A stretch of 64,000 nt of DNA. Origin: Vreelandella venusta. GTDB lineage: Bacteria; Pseudomonadota; Gammaproteobacteria; Pseudomonadales; Halomonadaceae. The stretch lies in NCBI RefSeq assembly GCF_007989605.1, contig NZ_BJUL01000014.1, positions 17,369 to 81,368 of the forward strand, written 5' to 3'. The notes under the pieces were generated by a model. The model ran no database searches and had not been told where the DNA came from. It worked only from the letters and a program-made list of their open reading frames with translations. The position numbers and the translations under genes are program-made. Below, piece by piece: positions 61,837 to 64,000 of this stretch. The stretch's first letter is position 1; every line of letters begins with the position of its first letter.

Positions 61837-64000
61837 TTATTCGATATCTAGCTTGCCATTTTGGATCATATGGAGGATGACATCCTGTGATCCGCCACCA
61901 CCAAAGTCAGAGAAGCTCTTACCCTCCAAACGAATAACTTGATCAGCATTCTCCTTATCGCCTGCCAAGCCTCCTTCAGAGTTGACATACAGCACTGTAT
62001 CACCACTGTCTTCCTCCGCGACAATATAGGCATCTAGCGAGTCACCGTTTTCATAATCCAATAACTCACCAATATCCAGTTTATCGCCTTGACTCGCATT
62101 GAAGTCCATCACTGTATCAATGGCAGGATTATCCGCAGTGCCTTTGTCGTTTAACTCCCACTTGAAGGTGTCTGCGCCGAGGCCACCGAACAGCAGATCG
62201 TTACCTTCGCCACCAATGAGAGTGTCGTTAGCGGCGCCGCCGATCAAGATGTCGTCACCAGCGCCACCGTCGATACTATTACCACCACCATCAGCACGAG
62301 CAGTATCGATTAAGGATTCCCAATTTTCCCGAACATAGTCGAGAATCTGTTCATCGTTAGGCACCGTGCCGCTATTAACTTCCCACTTCAGGAACTCTCG
62401 CAGCCCTTGATAACCCAAGCCATCGTGACTTCCTGCAGTGAAGACATCACCTGTATCCTGGTTCGTCCATTCGAGGTGGTCGGTATTGACAGTATCACCG
62501 AAGATAATGTCATTTCCCTGCCCTCCAGTAATGACGTCAGCACCTAAGGGCTCAAGTTCATCGAACTCAGAACTTCCCTCAAGGGCCGCAGCTAAATCAG
62601 CAGCGGTATTAACAATATCTACTTCACCGACTGGACCAGTAACACTCCGCCAGTTATTCCAGCTGCCAAACCATTCCGTAGCGGTTCCAGCTAAATCGGT
62701 ATTATCAAAGAACTTAAGATAATCTTGCGATATCCCGGTGCCAACACCAATAGCATTCACAGAACTCAAACCAGAAAGCTCGGCAAAGGCATCCACCGAA
62801 GCTTTGAACACGTCGTAACTGGTTGAATTACCTGAACCACTCACGCCACCCCAGGAGTTATAGTAGTAGGTCGGATCACCATCGGTTAAGAAGTAGCTAA
62901 GATTCTCGAAATCAGCCGCATCAGGTTTAGCATTCTGCTGATTAAACCAATCAGCCGCTTTCTGGAAACCAGCCATATAGTTGGTTCCACCATTGGCGTC
63001 GAGATCATCAATAGCGTCAATAAGGCTCTGCACATTGCTGGCATTCAGGTTTTCAATAGTGACGCCACTTCCTGCATCTCTGGCAAAGGGAGCTAGCTGA
63101 ACATTGATAGTTCCTTCATGGTCTTTCAATTGATGAGCCAATTGGGTCAATGCTTGCTTTGTCAGCTCCATTCTATCCAACCCTGGAGTGCCAGATGGCC
63201 TATCCATACTCCCGGACGTATCAACAATCAAAGAAATGTTGTAGTTAGTGGCGGGGTCTACAATCGTGACCTTCCCTCCACGGTCGCCTAGGATGACATC
63301 GTCACCGCCACCACCTTCAATGGTGTTATCTCCGTTTCCTCCTACATTGAGCGACGCAGGCGGCTGAACCTCAAACGGCCGATCAGTCTCGTCCTCATAG
63401 GTATTGCCAAATTGGTCATTTCCTACAACTTTAGCAGTCACATCTCCAGAAGATAGCCCCGCTACTTTATCGCTGGAAACATTCACTACCCACGAGCTGC
63501 CATCTGGATTGACTTGCGTGACATAAGTCTGCCCGCCAACCGTGACTTCAACCGTATCACCAGCTTTCGCATCTCCACCAACGGAACCACTGATGGAGTG
63601 CCCCTCGTTAGACTCACTATTGCTCAGGAAGTCATCCCCACCAAAGAGCGCATCTATCGTGATCGTGGCTTCTGGAGCTACGTTGGCGACGTCTTTACTG
63701 TCATCATCGCTGTCGCTATTACCCGCAGGGTCCGTGACCGTGGCACTAACGCTTACGTTAGTCGCACCTTCGCTCACAGCCACCCAAACAGTAACACCGT
63801 TATTAATGTCTTCCTGATCCAGCACTACAGTAGTCAGCGTATTACCGCCCGCATCTTTAACGACCAGCGTATCGCCAACCTTAGTACCTGCTTGGAACGT
63901 CACTAAGGCTTCGACGCTATTTGGCTCGCCAGCAGCAATTTCATCGATGTTGTAGACATCGTCGTCGCCAGCGCCCTGCAGTGCCACGTTAACCGTCGGC
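61837..64000 (-). CDS. C-terminal part of a giant RTX adhesin with VWA domain (LapA-like), 5' end outside window
   Basis: The frame is open to the right edge (721 codons seen). Going toward the C-terminus: BIg-like repeats with SVSATVTDPAGNSDSDD and ATITIDALFGGDD; a von Willebrand A domain with MIDAS motif LIVDTSGSMDR (near 63.2 kb), GGTNYMAGF and FLTDGDPTYY; RTX calcium nonapeptides (GGAGDDILIGGAANDTLIGG); and a terminal type I secretion domain (TVMDFNASQGDKLDIGELL, VILHMIQNGKLDIE). There is no cysteine. This is the standard end of LapA/LapF-type biofilm adhesins. The neighbours lapG and lapD support this. Terminator at 61790-61818. Confidence 0.92.
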   Translation of the reverse strand, partial: PTVNVALQGAGDDDVYNIDEIAAGEPNSVEALVTFQAGTKVGDTLVVKDAGGNTLTTVVLDQEDINNGVTVWVAVSEGATNVSVSATVTDPAGNSDSDDDSKDVANVAPEATITIDALFGGDDFLSNSESNEGHSISGSVGGDAKAGDTVEVTVGGQTYVTQVNPDGSSWVVNVSSDKVAGLSSGDVTAKVVGNDQFGNTYEDETDRPFEVQPPASLNVGGNGDNTIEGGGGDDVILGDRGGKVTIVDPATNYNISLIVDTSGSMDRPSGTPGLDRMELTKQALTQLAHQLKDHEGTINVQLAPFARDAGSGVTIENLNASNVQSLIDAIDDLDANGGTNYMAGFQKAADWFNQQNAKPDAADFENLSYFLTDGDPTYYYNSWGGVSGSGNSTSYDVFKASVDAFAELSGLSSVNAIGVGTGISQDYLKFFDNTDLAGTATEWFGSWNNWRSVTGPVGEVDIVNTAADLAAALEGSSEFDELEPLGADVITGGQGNDIIFGDTVNTDHLEWTNQDTGDVFTAGSHDGLGYQGLREFLKWEVNSGTVPNDEQILDYVRENWESLIDTARADGGGNSIDGGAGDDILIGGAANDTLIGGEGNDLLFGGLGADTFKWELNDKGTADNPAIDTVMDFNASQGDKLDIGELLDYENGDSLDAYIVAEEDSGDTVLYVNSEGGLAGDKENADQVIRLEGKSFSDFGGGGSQDVILHMIQNGKLDIE

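Noticed and set aside
1..64000. tRNA, rRNA or insertion-sequence genes
   Set aside because: No cloverleaf-like, rRNA-like or transposase-like sequence was recognised on either strand by reading; a tRNAscan or IS search would confirm.

Overview
The window looks like a chromosomal segment of a halophilic gammaproteobacterium of the Halomonas/Vreelandella group. This is inferred from gene content: an nrdR-ribD-ribB-ribH operon, glucosylglycerate (compatible solute) synthesis and breakdown, a LapG/LapD/LapA-type adhesin system, and acidic cysteine-free secreted proteins. I could not run a database search, so the genus is an inference. I saw no tRNA, rRNA, insertion sequence, CRISPR array or prophage.

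Layout. 1-3.0 kb (minus): nrdR, ribD, a RibB protein with a degenerate GTP-cyclohydrolase-like tail, and the first codons of ribH. 3.2-6.8 kb (plus): a GH13_18 phosphorylase, probably for glucosylglycerate, then a membrane thioredoxin and DsbG. 6.9-13.0 kb (minus): a sulfane-sulfur island with thiosulfate dehydrogenase TsdBA, a two-component system, a two-part YeeE/YedE-type transporter, a DUF2892 protein and an MBL-fold persulfide dioxygenase. 13.2-13.5 kb: a repeat-rich intergenic element. 13.6-15.8 kb (minus): GpgS and GpgP for glucosylglycerate. 15.96-16.09 kb: a compact small-RNA unit with promoter, perfect hairpin and intrinsic terminator. 16.1-18.6 kb: a MotB/OmpA-like protein diverging from two lipoproteins, one of the FlgO type.

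18.6-51.6 kb is a large cell-surface region. It holds a GT32 glycosyltransferase, an O-antigen ligase/polymerase, two DUF6447-like proteins, SapC, a 1006-residue S-layer-like protein, glycosyltransferases, the Wzm/Wzt O-polysaccharide exporter, ManC, a WcaJ-type initiating transferase, a complete type I secretion system, and two large secreted enzymes facing away from each other (a 5'-nucleotidase and an ExeM/NucH-type DNase). A phosphohexomutase closes the region. DUF4214 modules recur in four of its proteins. The arrangement recalls the Caulobacter RsaA S-layer locus (type I-secreted layer protein, O-polysaccharide anchor, ABC exporter), here with enzyme cargo that may share the secretion or anchoring tag.

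51.7-64 kb: glyA, a signal-peptide protein of unknown function, the YbbA/YbbP ABC system whose start codon overlaps that of divergent tesA, then lapG, lapD, a small conserved protein, and the C-terminal part of a giant RTX/VWA adhesin running off the right edge. LapG and LapD are the expected c-di-GMP-controlled release system for such an adhesin.

Many start codons were chosen from Shine-Dalgarno spacing and differ from the longest open frame.
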